A stretch of 10,122 nt of DNA from JBFJVD01 sp041624375 (GCA_041624375.1 JBFJVD010000097.1:1-10122), one strand, 5' to 3'; counted from the stretch's first letter, positions 1 through 7,447 are shown. Notes: generated by a model from the sequence alone, not told the origin. Made by a program: numbers and translations.

Positions 1-644
1 CGCCGCTGACCAATATCCGCAGCGGCGTGGAGCTCATCGTCGACCGCACGCCGGACCTCGGCGCCTCTGTGAAAGAGGTGCTGCAGCTTGTGCAGCAGGA
101 GACTGGACGCCTGGGCAGCTTCGTTGAATCGATCCTTGATCTGTCGGCGCTGGAAGCCGGCCGCTTCCGCGTCCATCCGGAAGCTGTGCCGATACAGGAG
201 ACCGTGCGCAGCGTCTGGGCGCGCTTCCCACGCCATGTCGGCGGCGACCGGCTCGAGGTGGAGATTCCGGACTCGCTTCCGCCCGTGCACGCCGACGAGA
301 GCGCGTTGGGGAGCGTTCTTTTCCACCTGATCGACAACGCCGTCAAGTATGCGCCCAGTGGACCCATCCATGTGCGCGCCCGGGTCGAGGGGGAAGTGGT
401 CGCCATTGAGGTGATCGACCATGGGCCGGGAATTCCCGCAGAGGAACGCGAGCGGATATTCGATCGCTTCCACCGTCTGGACTCGAGCGACGCCCGCGAG
501 GTGTACGGCCACGGACTGGGTTTGTATCTCGCACGCCGCCTGCTCGAAACCATGGGCGGTGCGATTGAAGCCTCGGAGGCGGATGGCGGCGGCGCCCGCT
601 TCCAGTTCTGGCTGCCAATGGCGACCATTGAGCAGCACGCATAG
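1..644 (+). CDS. Sensor histidine kinase, 5'-truncated by window edge
   Basis: C-terminal portion of a histidine kinase; the reading frame is open from base 3 with no start inside the window. The first residues read PLTNIRSG, the part that follows the phospho-acceptor His in an H-box of the HELRTPLxxI type, so the His itself lies just outside. The rest of the HisKA helical hairpin (to about nt 170) is followed by a full HATPase_c domain: N-box DNAVKYAP (Asn codon at 336-338), G1 box DHGPGIP (from 417), F box FDRF (from 459) and G2 box GHGLGLYLA (from 507). All ATP-binding boxes look intact, so it should be an active kinase. The sensor domain cannot be seen. The OmpR-type regulator 98 bp downstream is its probable partner. 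An internal GTG at 27 falls inside HisKA and is not the true start. Family assignment is firm; the signal is unknown. Confidence 0.95.
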   Translation, partial: PLTNIRSGVELIVDRTPDLGASVKEVLQLVQQETGRLGSFVESILDLSALEAGRFRVHPEAVPIQETVRSVWARFPRHVGGDRLEVEIPDSLPPVHADESALGSVLFHLIDNAVKYAPSGPIHVRARVEGEVVAIEVIDHGPGIPAEERERIFDRFHRLDSSDAREVYGHGLGLYLARRLLETMGGAIEASEADGGGARFQFWLPMATIEQHA

Positions 645-691
645 CCTTGAACTCATCGCGGGAGCAGAGTTGGGGGTTGTGCTCGAGCCGA

Positions 692-706
692 GCCTCACCT
701 TGAGGC
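692..706 (+). terminator. Short GC hairpin between kinase and regulator genes (weak terminator or attenuator)
   Basis: GCCTCA (692-697) and TGAGGC (701-706) form a perfect 6-bp stem with a CCT loop, 48 bp after the kinase stop codon. The following bases (CATTCTGATT) are only partly T-rich, so this is not a convincing intrinsic terminator. It might partly uncouple the kinase from the downstream regulator, or it may be chance. Confidence 0.22.
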
Positions 707-742
707 CATTCTGATTGGAGCGCACTGCAGCGCGGCAGTTCT

Positions 743-1426
743 ATGGCGACAAAGATCCTCCTTGTTGACGATGATCAGGCCCTGCTCCGGATCGCCGGCG
801 AATTTCTGGAGAAGGAAGGGTTTGCTGTAACAACAGCCGATCGCGGCCGGAAGGCGCTCCGTGTTTTCTTTGAGGAGCGACCGGACCTTGTCATTCTGGA
901 CGTGATGATGCCTGGGATGGACGGGTGGGAAGTGGCCGCCCGGCTGCGTGAGCTGGCGGAAATCCCGGTGATCATGCTCACCGCGAAGTCCTCTGAGAGC
1001 GACAAGCTTCGGGGCTTCCGGCTTGGCGTCGACGACTACGTCACCAAGCCGTTCAGTCTGGCCGAACTGACGGCGAGAGCGCGCGCCATCCTGTCGCGAA
1101 CGCAAGAACAGCGGCTGCAGGAGAACTCGATCCTGAGGGTGGGGGGATTGCGGGTGGACATGCGCAAGCGGGAGGTATCGCTCGACGGTGAGCCGCTCTC
1201 GCTCACCCCGACGGAGTTCCGCCTGCTGGCGGCGCTGGCCAGCCGGCCCGGTGAGGCGATCTCCCAGGAAGATTTAATGCGCAGCGTGTGGGGCGACCTG
1301 CGCGAGAAAGGCGGCAGCGCGCTACGCAGATACATCTGGTTCTTGCGCCAGAAGCTCGAAGATCGGCCGGATGAACCAGCGCGACTGGTGACCGTGCGCG
1401 GCTTCGGCTACCGCCTCGAACCTTAA
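743..1426 (+). CDS. OmpR/PhoB-family two-component response regulator
   Basis: A 227-aa DNA-binding response regulator of usual length. Receiver domain at residues 4-118: acidic pocket D9-D11, phospho-acceptor D53 in the ILDVMMPGMDG motif, switch Thr80 and conserved Lys102 in TKPF. A winged-helix Trans_Reg_C domain occupies about 132-226, with SLTPTEFRLL, a recognition-helix region around ALRRYIWFLRQKL, and the VRGFGYRLEP wing and end. Phosphorylation at D53 should promote dimerisation and promoter binding. The ATG at 743 is the only good start: the frame before it offers only a CTG at 725, and the ribosome site is weak (GGAG at 717-720 is too distant). It lies 98 bp after the truncated kinase on the same strand, so the two probably form a pair. 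Target genes cannot be told from the sequence. Confidence 0.96.
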   Translation: MATKILLVDDDQALLRIAGEFLEKEGFAVTTADRGRKALRVFFEERPDLVILDVMMPGMDGWEVAARLRELAEIPVIMLTAKSSESDKLRGFRLGVDDYVTKPFSLAELTARARAILSRTQEQRLQENSILRVGGLRVDMRKREVSLDGEPLSLTPTEFRLLAALASRPGEAISQEDLMRSVWGDLREKGGSALRRYIWFLRQKLEDRPDEPARLVTVRGFGYRLEP

Positions 1427-1594
1427 AACACACCTGCAAGAACGATGCCGATCCCGACACACCGGGTCCATAAGAAACCCTCAAGAGCCCGCGTCGAACC
1501 TGATAAGCAACCGTAAGGAGCGTGTAATTCCATTGAAAGGTAGCTGGACAAGGTACTTCCTGTATGATGAGTGCGTATACGGGTCCGCACTTGC

Positions 1595-1602
1595 CCGGAG
1601 GT
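1595..1602 (+). promoter_or_regulatory. Shine-Dalgarno setting the TTG start of the diguanylate cyclase gene
   Basis: CCGGAGGT contains GGAGG (1597-1601), 8 nt before a TTG at 1610. It is the best ribosome-binding site in the window. It favours TTG 1610 over the in-frame GTG 1571, which has no comparable site and would add 13 residues ahead of the receiver fold. Confidence 0.7.
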
Positions 1603-1609
1603 ACTGGCT

Positions 1610-2599
1610 TTGAACAATCACGCCCCAGATCAGAGCGCGAAAATCGGCCGAATCCTCATCGCTGATGACGATGAGGCGTTCCGCCGTCTGCTTGTGCTAC
1701 GGGCCAGTCGAATGGGACTGGAGATCATCGAGGCGACCGACGGTGAGGAAGCCATCAAGGCCGTTCGTACCCAGGCCTTTGATGTGATCGTTCTCGATCT
1801 GTCCATGCCGGGGGCCAGCGGAATCGAGGTGCTCCTGGCTGGGCGCAGGACCGACAAAGATCTGCAAGCGATCATCCTGACCGCCAACGCAACCCTCGAG
1901 TCCGCGATCGAAGCGCTGCGCGCGGGCGCCTATGACTATTTGACCAAACCGCTGGATTCGTTGGCCGTGTTCGAGCTCGCGCTTACCCGAGCGCTCGAGC
2001 ATCGGCATCTGCTTCATGAGAATGCCCGCCTGTTCGCTGAGGTGCAACGCCTGGCCGTGACAGATCCACTGACCGGGCTCTTCAACCGGCACAAGCTTAA
2101 TGAAGCGCTTGAGTCCGAGATCGAACGGGCTCGTCGCTATGATCGTCCACTCTCGGTGATGATGATCGATATGGACGATCTGAAGCACATCAACGATACC
2201 TATGGGCATGCGGCCGGCGATGAAGTTCTCAAACGTGTCGCCGACATCATCCGCAATTTCATTCGGAAAGTGGATGTGCCCACGCGTTTTGGTGGGGACG
2301 AATTCGTTGTCATTCTTCCTGAGGCAGACATCAAGGAGTCGGCTCGGGTTGCGGCACGGATCCACGAACAGGGCCGGGAAATGTCCTACGACAAGGACCA
2401 AATTTCGTTCAGCATCGGGGTCATCGAGCTGCATGAAGGCGTAGAGACCCCAGAACAGTTTCTTCACGAGGTCGACCAGGTACTCTACCTCGCCAAGCAT
2501 GAGAACCGGGGCGGGATCTCCACTGGAGAGAGCTTGCTCTCGGGGGAACCTGAGTCCGGGTCAAGTACGGGCGAGGCGCGCTCTACTACGGCTCCCTGA
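1610..2599 (+). CDS. Response regulator with REC-GGDEF output: diguanylate cyclase (PleD/WspR-like)
   Basis: Makes c-di-GMP from two GTP in the cytoplasm under receiver control; 329 aa from the TTG start. REC domain at residues 14-130: acidic D19-D21, phospho-acceptor D63 in VLDLSMPG, Thr91 and Lys113 (TKPL). A short helical linker leads to a GGDEF domain (about 148-305) with DPLTGLFNR at its start, metal-ligand Asp187 in MMIDMDDLKHIND, and the active-site signature GGDEF at 228-232. Five residues ahead of it sits RKVD (R219, D222), an intact RxxD inhibitory site, so product feedback is expected. No EAL or HD-GYP domain is present. The last 25 or so residues are a low-complexity Ser/Gly/Glu tail. 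The TTG start is chosen for its GGAGG site 8 nt upstream. The kinase gene follows closely on the same strand, suggesting cotranscription and a kinase-cyclase pairing (inference). Confidence 0.95.
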   Translation: MNNHAPDQSAKIGRILIADDDEAFRRLLVLRASRMGLEIIEATDGEEAIKAVRTQAFDVIVLDLSMPGASGIEVLLAGRRTDKDLQAIILTANATLESAIEALRAGAYDYLTKPLDSLAVFELALTRALEHRHLLHENARLFAEVQRLAVTDPLTGLFNRHKLNEALESEIERARRYDRPLSVMMIDMDDLKHINDTYGHAAGDEVLKRVADIIRNFIRKVDVPTRFGGDEFVVILPEADIKESARVAARIHEQGREMSYDKDQISFSIGVIELHEGVETPEQFLHEVDQVLYLAKHENRGGISTGESLLSGEPESGSSTGEARSTTAP

Positions 2600-2649
2600 G
2601 GCGCGCGGAGACGAAGGGTCGTCCATAGCGATTGGCGATACTCCCACGA

Positions 2650-4659
2650 ATGGTCAATACACCCTGGAGCATCGACTCATTGAATGTGGAAGAACGCCAG
2701 GCCGATGAGCAAGAGCGGATGGAGAGGGTCCCTGCTGGCGCGCTGCCAGGCTCGCGCGCCGCTATTGTCCTTAACACCCTCTCCTCGCTACGCGCAAAAC
2801 TGATCCTCCCCTATGTTCTGCTGACGTTGCTCACGGCCTTGGTTGGGATTTACGTGATTACCCGGCTGGTCAGCTCAACGGTTCGCGAGCGGTTCGTCAA
2901 CCAGCTGTATGAAGCCGCGCGGGTGGCGGCCGATGGGACGGTGCGCCTGGAACGAACCCAGCTCTCCGCGCTCCGGCTCATGGTCTTCTCCGAGGGGGTG
3001 CCGCAAGCCGTGCAATCCGGCGACCTTGAGCGGCTCGAAGAGACGTTGTTGCCGCTCGCGCTCAACTGGGGGATGGAGGCCGTCGTCGTCCTCGATGCGC
3101 AAGGCATTGAGATTCTGGGACTTGTCAAGGATCCCGAACTGGGCGAGTACGTCGGAACAAGGGGATCGGATTTTTCGAACCATCCTTTCGTTGCCCGGGT
3201 TCTGAATGAGCAAACCGATTCCCAAGGCGACAAATTCACTGGCATGATCGAAACGAGCGCAGGCACCTTTCTGTTCACCAGTGCCCCCATTCGAGATACC
3301 TCCGATGAACTGGTCGGGGTCATGCTCACCGGGACCAATGTGCAAACGCTGGTGATGGACCTGAAGCTTCAAGCACTGGCCGATATTATTTTGCTGAATC
3401 CCGAGGGCAAACTGATTGCGACCAGTATGCTCCCGATGGATCTCGATGAGGGAGCGATCGAGCTCAGCCCCGAAGAGGCCTCCAGCGTGCGCGGCGCCCT
3501 GATTCGCGAGAGCGAGATTTACAGTCGAGATTTTCAGATTGCGTACGGCCCCTGGGTGGTCCGCCAGAATGTCGAAGGCCTTCTTGGTACTGTGCTGCCT
3601 AGCAATTTCCTGGTCGCTGCTGAGGCCACCAGCCGCAACACTTTCAGCATCCTATTCTCGGCCGCAACGGTGATGGTGATCGTCCTCGGCTACCTGCTGG
3701 CACATTCGATCGCTTATCCTATTCTGCGTTTGAGATCCATGGCGCAGGCCGTCGCCTCCGGGGATCTGGAGCAATCGAGCGGCTTCCGGCGTGCCGATGA
3801 GATTGGCGACCTTGCCAGCGCGTTCGATATTATGACGGCGCGCCTCCAGGCTCGCACGCGCGAAGCGGAGCGGCTGTACGGTGAAGCCATCGACCGCAAC
3901 CGGCAATTGGCCGAGATGTACGAGAAGCTGCAGGCTGCGCAGCAACAGCTTGTGCAATCCGAGAAGCTGGCGGCCGTGGGGCAGTTGGCGGCGGGCATCG
4001 TCCATGACGTCAAGAATCCACTTGCCGTGATCAAGGGCATGGCCGAAGAACTGGCGCTCGATGCCGCCGAGGACGAAGCCGCAGTCAGCGGCCTCTCAAT
4101 CATCCGCGACAATGCCTCGCGCGCCAACACCATCGTGACCGACCTGCTCACCTTCGCGCGGCAATCGACGCCTTCGATGGAGATGCGCGATCTTCGGGAC
4201 ACCGTGCAAGGCTGCTTGCGCCTTACCGATTACCTGCTGCGCAAAGGAAAGGTCGACGCAAAGGTCTCCCTTCCGGCGCGAGCAGTACTTGTTCGCTATG
4301 ATGTGCAACAGATCGAGCAGGTCCTCGTTAACCTGATACAGAACGCTGTACAGGCCATGCCAAATGGAGGTGAGCTCGCGCTCGACTTGCGCCTGGAAGC
4401 AGATGAGGCGATCCTTAAGGTTCGGGATACAGGAGAAGGGATCCCGCCAGAGATTCTGGCGCGGGTGTTCGATCCCTTCTTCACGACAAAACCGGAAGGG
4501 CAGGGAACCGGCATGGGCCTCTCGGTGAGCTACGGCATTATCAGCCGCCACGGCGGCACGATCGAGGTGGAGAGTGAGCCTCAGGAGTGGACCGAGTTCA
4601 CGATCCGCCTGCCGCAGGAACCGCCGATCGAGACGCAGGACGAGGGCGCGGCGGCATGA
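2650..4659 (+). CDS. Membrane sensor histidine kinase (Cache-HAMP-HisKA-HATPase)
   Basis: Numbering is from ATG 2650 (669 aa). A cytoplasmic lead is followed by TM1 at about 51-74, an extracytoplasmic region at 75-329 that reads as a double-Cache sensor (VVVLDAQGIEILG, then ADIILLNPEGKLIATS), TM2 at about 331-354, HAMP at 354-406 and a Gln-rich coiled coil at 406-439. HisKA has VHDVKNPLA with phospho-acceptor His452 (codon at 4003). HATPase_c has N565 in NLIQNAVQAMPNGG, G1 box DTGEGIP from 593, F box FDPFF and G2 box GTGMGLS at 619-625. The KNPLA and GTGMGLS wording resembles the NtrB/HPK4 group. It should sense a small ligand outside the membrane and phosphorylate a receiver. The start is uncertain: TTG 2632 and ATG 2719 are alternatives, and none has a good ribosome site. 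The neighbours carry two candidate receivers, the diguanylate cyclase before it and the REC-PAS protein translationally coupled after it. Confidence 0.94.
   Translation: MVNTPWSIDSLNVEERQADEQERMERVPAGALPGSRAAIVLNTLSSLRAKLILPYVLLTLLTALVGIYVITRLVSSTVRERFVNQLYEAARVAADGTVRLERTQLSALRLMVFSEGVPQAVQSGDLERLEETLLPLALNWGMEAVVVLDAQGIEILGLVKDPELGEYVGTRGSDFSNHPFVARVLNEQTDSQGDKFTGMIETSAGTFLFTSAPIRDTSDELVGVMLTGTNVQTLVMDLKLQALADIILLNPEGKLIATSMLPMDLDEGAIELSPEEASSVRGALIRESEIYSRDFQIAYGPWVVRQNVEGLLGTVLPSNFLVAAEATSRNTFSILFSAATVMVIVLGYLLAHSIAYPILRLRSMAQAVASGDLEQSSGFRRADEIGDLASAFDIMTARLQARTREAERLYGEAIDRNRQLAEMYEKLQAAQQQLVQSEKLAAVGQLAAGIVHDVKNPLAVIKGMAEELALDAAEDEAAVSGLSIIRDNASRANTIVTDLLTFARQSTPSMEMRDLRDTVQGCLRLTDYLLRKGKVDAKVSLPARAVLVRYDVQQIEQVLVNLIQNAVQAMPNGGELALDLRLEADEAILKVRDTGEGIPPEILARVFDPFFTTKPEGQGTGMGLSVSYGIISRHGGTIEVESEPQEWTEFTIRLPQEPPIETQDEGAAA
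4642..4659 (+). promoter_or_regulatory. Internal ribosome site and ATGA stop-start overlap (translational coupling)
   Basis: GAGGG at 4642-4646, inside the end of the kinase gene, lies 9 nt before ATG 4656. That ATG overlaps the kinase stop codon TGA (4657-4659) as ATGA. This fixes the start of the next gene and implies that the two proteins are made in linked amounts. Confidence 0.8.
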
Positions 4660-6089
4660 GTCACGAACGGGTACTGGTCGTCGATGATGAGCGCGATTAC
4701 CTGCAGCTGATGCAGTCTCACTTGCAGCGCCGCGGCTACCAGGTCCACACGGCTATGAACGGGCAGGAAGCGATGGCCCGGCTGCAGAATGGTGAGTCGT
4801 TTGAAGTCATGGTCACCGACCTCATGATGCCCGAGATGGACGGTCTCGAACTCCTGCGCGAGGCGCGTGGGCTGGATCCGATGCTCGAGGTGGTCGTGAT
4901 CAGTGGGGCGGGGACGCTTGAGTCGGCGATCTCCTCGATGCGCGCCGGCGGCGCCTTCGACTATCTGCCGAAACCGCTCGAGACCATCACCGACCTCTCG
5001 GCTGCCGTTGAGCGAGCCGCCGCCCACCGCCAGCTGCGGCTTGATAAGGAGCGATTGCAGGCTCAGGTCGCTGCCGAGCGTGAACGGCTTGCGGCCGTGA
5101 TGGACAACACCGGCGATGCCATACTGGCGGCCAACGCCGACGGAGTGGTCACGGTCGCCAACCCGACCGCCTGCCAGCTGATCGGGCGCGATCACCCGGT
5201 GGGCAAGGACGTCCATGCGTGCCTGCCATCGCAGCTGCTGGCCTTCCTGGCGAACTGGCAGGCCTACGAACGGCAGCAGCCGACCATTACCGAGATGCCG
5301 TGGCCGACAGGCTCTACGTATATGGCCAGCCTGACCGCGATTCAGGGGGAGGATGAAGAGAGCATTGGCGGTTGGGTGATGGTCTTGCGCGATATCACGC
5401 AGCATAAGTTGCTCAATGAGATGAAGATGCGGCTTCTCTTCCAGTCGGCGGATAAGCTGCGTGCGCCGCTTGCGCATGCAATCTCAACACTCGTGGAATT
5501 GAACGAGCTGCCCGAGGCGCACGGCGAGGCCTTCACAGGCGCCGTGGAAGCCATCATGAACCGTCTTAGCAGCATCCGCACTTGGACGGATGATCTCTTT
5601 CACCTTGTTCAGAGCGAAGCGGGGATCGGGGCAGAACCCGAAAGGCTTGATCTGGCGGAGGTGACCCGCGAATATGAGCGATTCCTGGAAGAAGGCCTGG
5701 TGACTGAGAAAGGCCTCCACCTGGACGTGATCGTGGAATCGACACCGCCGATCTTCGCCGACGCCGACCTGGCGCGCAGCCTCCTGCAGCGGTTGGTTCG
5801 GCAGGCGGCCTGGAGGGCGCCGCGCGCGAGCGACCTGCGCCTCCACGTGGGCAGCCAGCGCGGGCAAGCCTGGGTTGAGGTGGCCGATGAAGGGGTGGCC
5901 ATCTTCGAGGAGGAAGCGCCGCAGCGTTTCGAACGCTATTTCGGAGCAGACCCCGACCCCTCAGGGGCGACCGGGCTCGAGCTCGCATTGGTTAAGACGC
6001 TCGCGGATCGAACGGGCGGGCAGCTCTGGATTTGGAGTCATAAGCCACAAGGAAATACCTTCGCGGTCGGATTCCCCGCCGCGACCTGA
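4656..6089 (+). CDS. REC-PAS protein with degenerate histidine-kinase (pseudokinase) C-terminus
   Basis: 477 aa. REC domain at 5-122 looks functional: D10/D11, phospho-acceptor D55 in VTDLMMPEMDG, Ser83 and Lys106 (PKPL). A coiled segment (122-145) leads to a PAS domain at about 145-252 (LAAVMDNTGDAILAANADG to VMVLRDITQHK). Residues 255-475 align by eye along the whole length of a HisKA-HATPase module, but its key positions are changed. The H-box region reads ADKLRAPLAHA, with Asp266 where the phospho-acceptor His belongs. The N-box Asn is Gln383 in LVRQAAWRAP. G1 is DEGVAIFEE (second Gly lost), and G2 is ATGLELAL in place of GxGLGL. Autophosphorylation is therefore unlikely. It is translated in step with the intact kinase upstream, whose His452 could phosphorylate D55. 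Possible roles (inference): scaffold, dimerising regulator or phosphate sink. The C-terminal end FAVGFPAAT matches the usual HATPase end, so the protein is not truncated. Confidence 0.93.
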   Translation: MSHERVLVVDDERDYLQLMQSHLQRRGYQVHTAMNGQEAMARLQNGESFEVMVTDLMMPEMDGLELLREARGLDPMLEVVVISGAGTLESAISSMRAGGAFDYLPKPLETITDLSAAVERAAAHRQLRLDKERLQAQVAAERERLAAVMDNTGDAILAANADGVVTVANPTACQLIGRDHPVGKDVHACLPSQLLAFLANWQAYERQQPTITEMPWPTGSTYMASLTAIQGEDEESIGGWVMVLRDITQHKLLNEMKMRLLFQSADKLRAPLAHAISTLVELNELPEAHGEAFTGAVEAIMNRLSSIRTWTDDLFHLVQSEAGIGAEPERLDLAEVTREYERFLEEGLVTEKGLHLDVIVESTPPIFADADLARSLLQRLVRQAAWRAPRASDLRLHVGSQRGQAWVEVADEGVAIFEEEAPQRFERYFGADPDPSGATGLELALVKTLADRTGGQLWIWSHKPQGNTFAVGFPAAT

Positions 6090-6095
6090 TCCTGC

Positions 6096-6113
6096 GGCGG
6101 CGAAAAGGCCGCC
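6096..6113 (+). terminator. GC-rich hairpin after the signalling operon (weak terminator)
   Basis: GGCGGC (6096-6101) pairs perfectly with GCCGCC (6108-6113) around a GAAAAG loop, 7 bp after the stop codon of the REC-PAS gene. The tail is TTCCC, not a T run, so an intrinsic terminator is only a possibility. It marks a plausible border between the signalling genes and the surface-protein genes. Confidence 0.35.
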
Positions 6114-6212
6114 TTCCCAGCCGGATGGGAGCACCTCAAGAGTAGGACTTCAGCGCACGCTCGAGGCAGCAGTCGCAGTCACGTTCACTGCCAAGGAGAG
6201 ACGAGCGGCGCA

Positions 6213-7403
6213 ATGGCATTAAAACCGGAACCTCAATTCAGCGAACCCAAAAATCAGCATGGATGGAGAGTCTACGCCGGGGTGGGCCTGGTGGTCATCT
6301 TGGCCATGTTTGCCTGTGGCCGGCTGGCGACCCTGGCCCCGATGGCAGCCTCGGGCGTTGAAGTCCTCTCGCGGCTGGATGCCGATTATCGGCCCTGGCA
6401 CGGCGAACCCTTTGTTGCCTTCAGCCCGCGCCTGCTGATTGATCTTGCTGAGAGCTTTGGACCGGGTGCCAGCCTGGGCGTGTCCGCTGGCGACGACTGC
6501 CTGCTACCTCAGGGGAGTTGCGAAGTGACCCCTGAGCCAACCCTTGAACGGGTGGCGCAAGCGGGGACGGAGACGCCCCCGCCAAGCGCGCCAAGCCCGT
6601 CGCCGACCGCCGCTCCGCCGACCAAAACACCCAGCGCAACGTTGCCCCCGCCGACCGCGACTCATACGCCTACGCGACGTCCGCCGACCAAGACGCCGAC
6701 CCCGACGGCGACCTTCACACCCAGCTCAACGCCGACCAACACCGCCACCCCCTTGCCTTCATTGACACCAACGCCGACCTACAGTCTCACGTTCGTGACG
6801 CCGGGCGCGGCCGAGCCCGATATTGGCACACCGGATGGGGCTTTCTATTCCATCCCCTCCGGTCAGGGACTCGTTTTCGATCTTGGCACCAAGCCTGTTG
6901 TGGTCAAGGAAACGCCAGACGCGGATCCAGAACTTGTCTACTATGAACGCGAATGGAGCGGCGGCAGGGTCCTGCTCGACTGGGTGATTGTCGAAATTGC
7001 CACAAGCCAGACTGGCCAGTGGTTTGTCGTCTTCAACTGGGGCGATCAGGTTCCGGACGCCAACACCAATGTCGCCACACACGGGGCAGATGGGGAAGAT
7101 GACAACGAATCCATCCCAATGACGGATCTCTATGGGACGCCGCCGCTCAATACCGGCATCAGCATCGATGCGGAAAGTGTCGTCCCAACGCCAGGTATCT
7201 ATTCCTGGCTGCGCATTCTTTCGCCCTATGGCGGCGGCGATGCCGCCGAGGTCGATGCGGTCGAGATCCTGCCGACAAAGACCCCTACGCCGACACCAAC
7301 GCCGACCTCTGCTGCGACAGCAACGCCATCGCCGGTCCCACCGACCTCGACCTTCACGCCCAGCGCCGTTCCGCCGACGCCAACGCCGACATCAACCCCC
7401 TGA
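6213..7403 (+). CDS. Membrane-anchored surface protein with Thr/Pro linkers and one beta-rich domain
   Basis: 396 aa, not a protein I can name. A short N-terminal cytoplasmic stretch is followed by a hydrophobic segment (about 19-38) ending in FACG with Cys35, which could be an uncleaved anchor or an imperfect lipobox. Residues 33-103 form a compact module (ADYRPW, DLAE, CLLPQGSC with Cys96 and Cys103) shared with the next gene. A Pro/Thr linker (117-191) precedes a beta-rich domain at about 196-353 that ends GGDAAEVDAVEIL; it may be a discoidin- or carbohydrate-binding-like sandwich, which is only a guess. A second Pro/Thr stretch (354-396) runs to the stop with no domain after it. Start ATG 6213 has AAGGAGAG 12 nt upstream. 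The linkers are likely O-glycosylated or extended, placing the domain away from the membrane. It is the tandem paralogue of the downstream gene. Confidence 0.85.
   Translation: MALKPEPQFSEPKNQHGWRVYAGVGLVVILAMFACGRLATLAPMAASGVEVLSRLDADYRPWHGEPFVAFSPRLLIDLAESFGPGASLGVSAGDDCLLPQGSCEVTPEPTLERVAQAGTETPPPSAPSPSPTAAPPTKTPSATLPPPTATHTPTRRPPTKTPTPTATFTPSSTPTNTATPLPSLTPTPTYSLTFVTPGAAEPDIGTPDGAFYSIPSGQGLVFDLGTKPVVVKETPDADPELVYYEREWSGGRVLLDWVIVEIATSQTGQWFVVFNWGDQVPDANTNVATHGADGEDDNESIPMTDLYGTPPLNTGISIDAESVVPTPGIYSWLRILSPYGGGDAAEVDAVEILPTKTPTPTPTPTSAATATPSPVPPTSTFTPSAVPPTPTPTSTP
6561..6785 (+). repeat. Thr/Pro-rich low-complexity linker (first linker of gene 6)
   Basis: Encodes residues 117-191, built of irregular TPTP, PPTKTP and TPTPTATFTP pieces. 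The codons are varied (ACG/ACC/ACA and CCG/CCC/CCA), so the repetition is conserved more as protein than as DNA. Confidence 0.8.
7272..7400 (+). repeat. Thr/Pro-rich C-terminal tail of gene 6
   Basis: Encodes residues 354-396 (TKTPTPTPTPTS and similar) and runs straight into the stop codon at 7401-7403, so it is a free tail with no second domain beyond it. Confidence 0.8.
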
Positions 7404-7447
7404 GGAAGGAAAGCGAGCGTCGCAGCGGATAAAATAGGAGGGTACGA

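Noticed and set aside
1453..1466. CCCG/CGGG hairpin after the OmpR-type regulator
   Set aside because: Only a 4-bp stem with a 6-nt loop and no T run; too weak to call a terminator.
1533..1568. Promoter-like hexamers TTGAAA (1533), TGGACA (1545) and TATGAT (1563) before the diguanylate cyclase gene
   Set aside because: TATGAT is a good -10 match, but the spacers to the two -35 candidates are 24 and 12 nt, both outside the usual range; not enough for a promoter call.
1697..2500. Long minus-strand open frame (267 codons) opposite the diguanylate cyclase
   Set aside because: The plus strand encodes unambiguous REC and GGDEF motifs; the antisense frame is a high-GC shadow without domain features.
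4581..5477. Minus-strand open frame of 298 codons opposite the kinase end and REC-PAS gene
   Set aside because: Shadow of a well-supported plus-strand gene; His/Arg-rich composition without motifs.
6090..6212. Possible c-di-GMP riboswitch before gene 6
   Set aside because: Looked for because of the cyclase upstream, but the conserved GEMM core segments are absent here and also in 7404-7524.
6498..6521. LPQGS and LPGGS in the paralogues as sortase-type signals
   Set aside because: They lie near the N-terminus inside a conserved Cys-flanked module and lack the following hydrophobic and basic tail needed for sorting.
7430..7435. TAAAAT -10-like hexamer ahead of gene 7
   Set aside because: No -35 element at the proper distance; a single hexamer is weak evidence.
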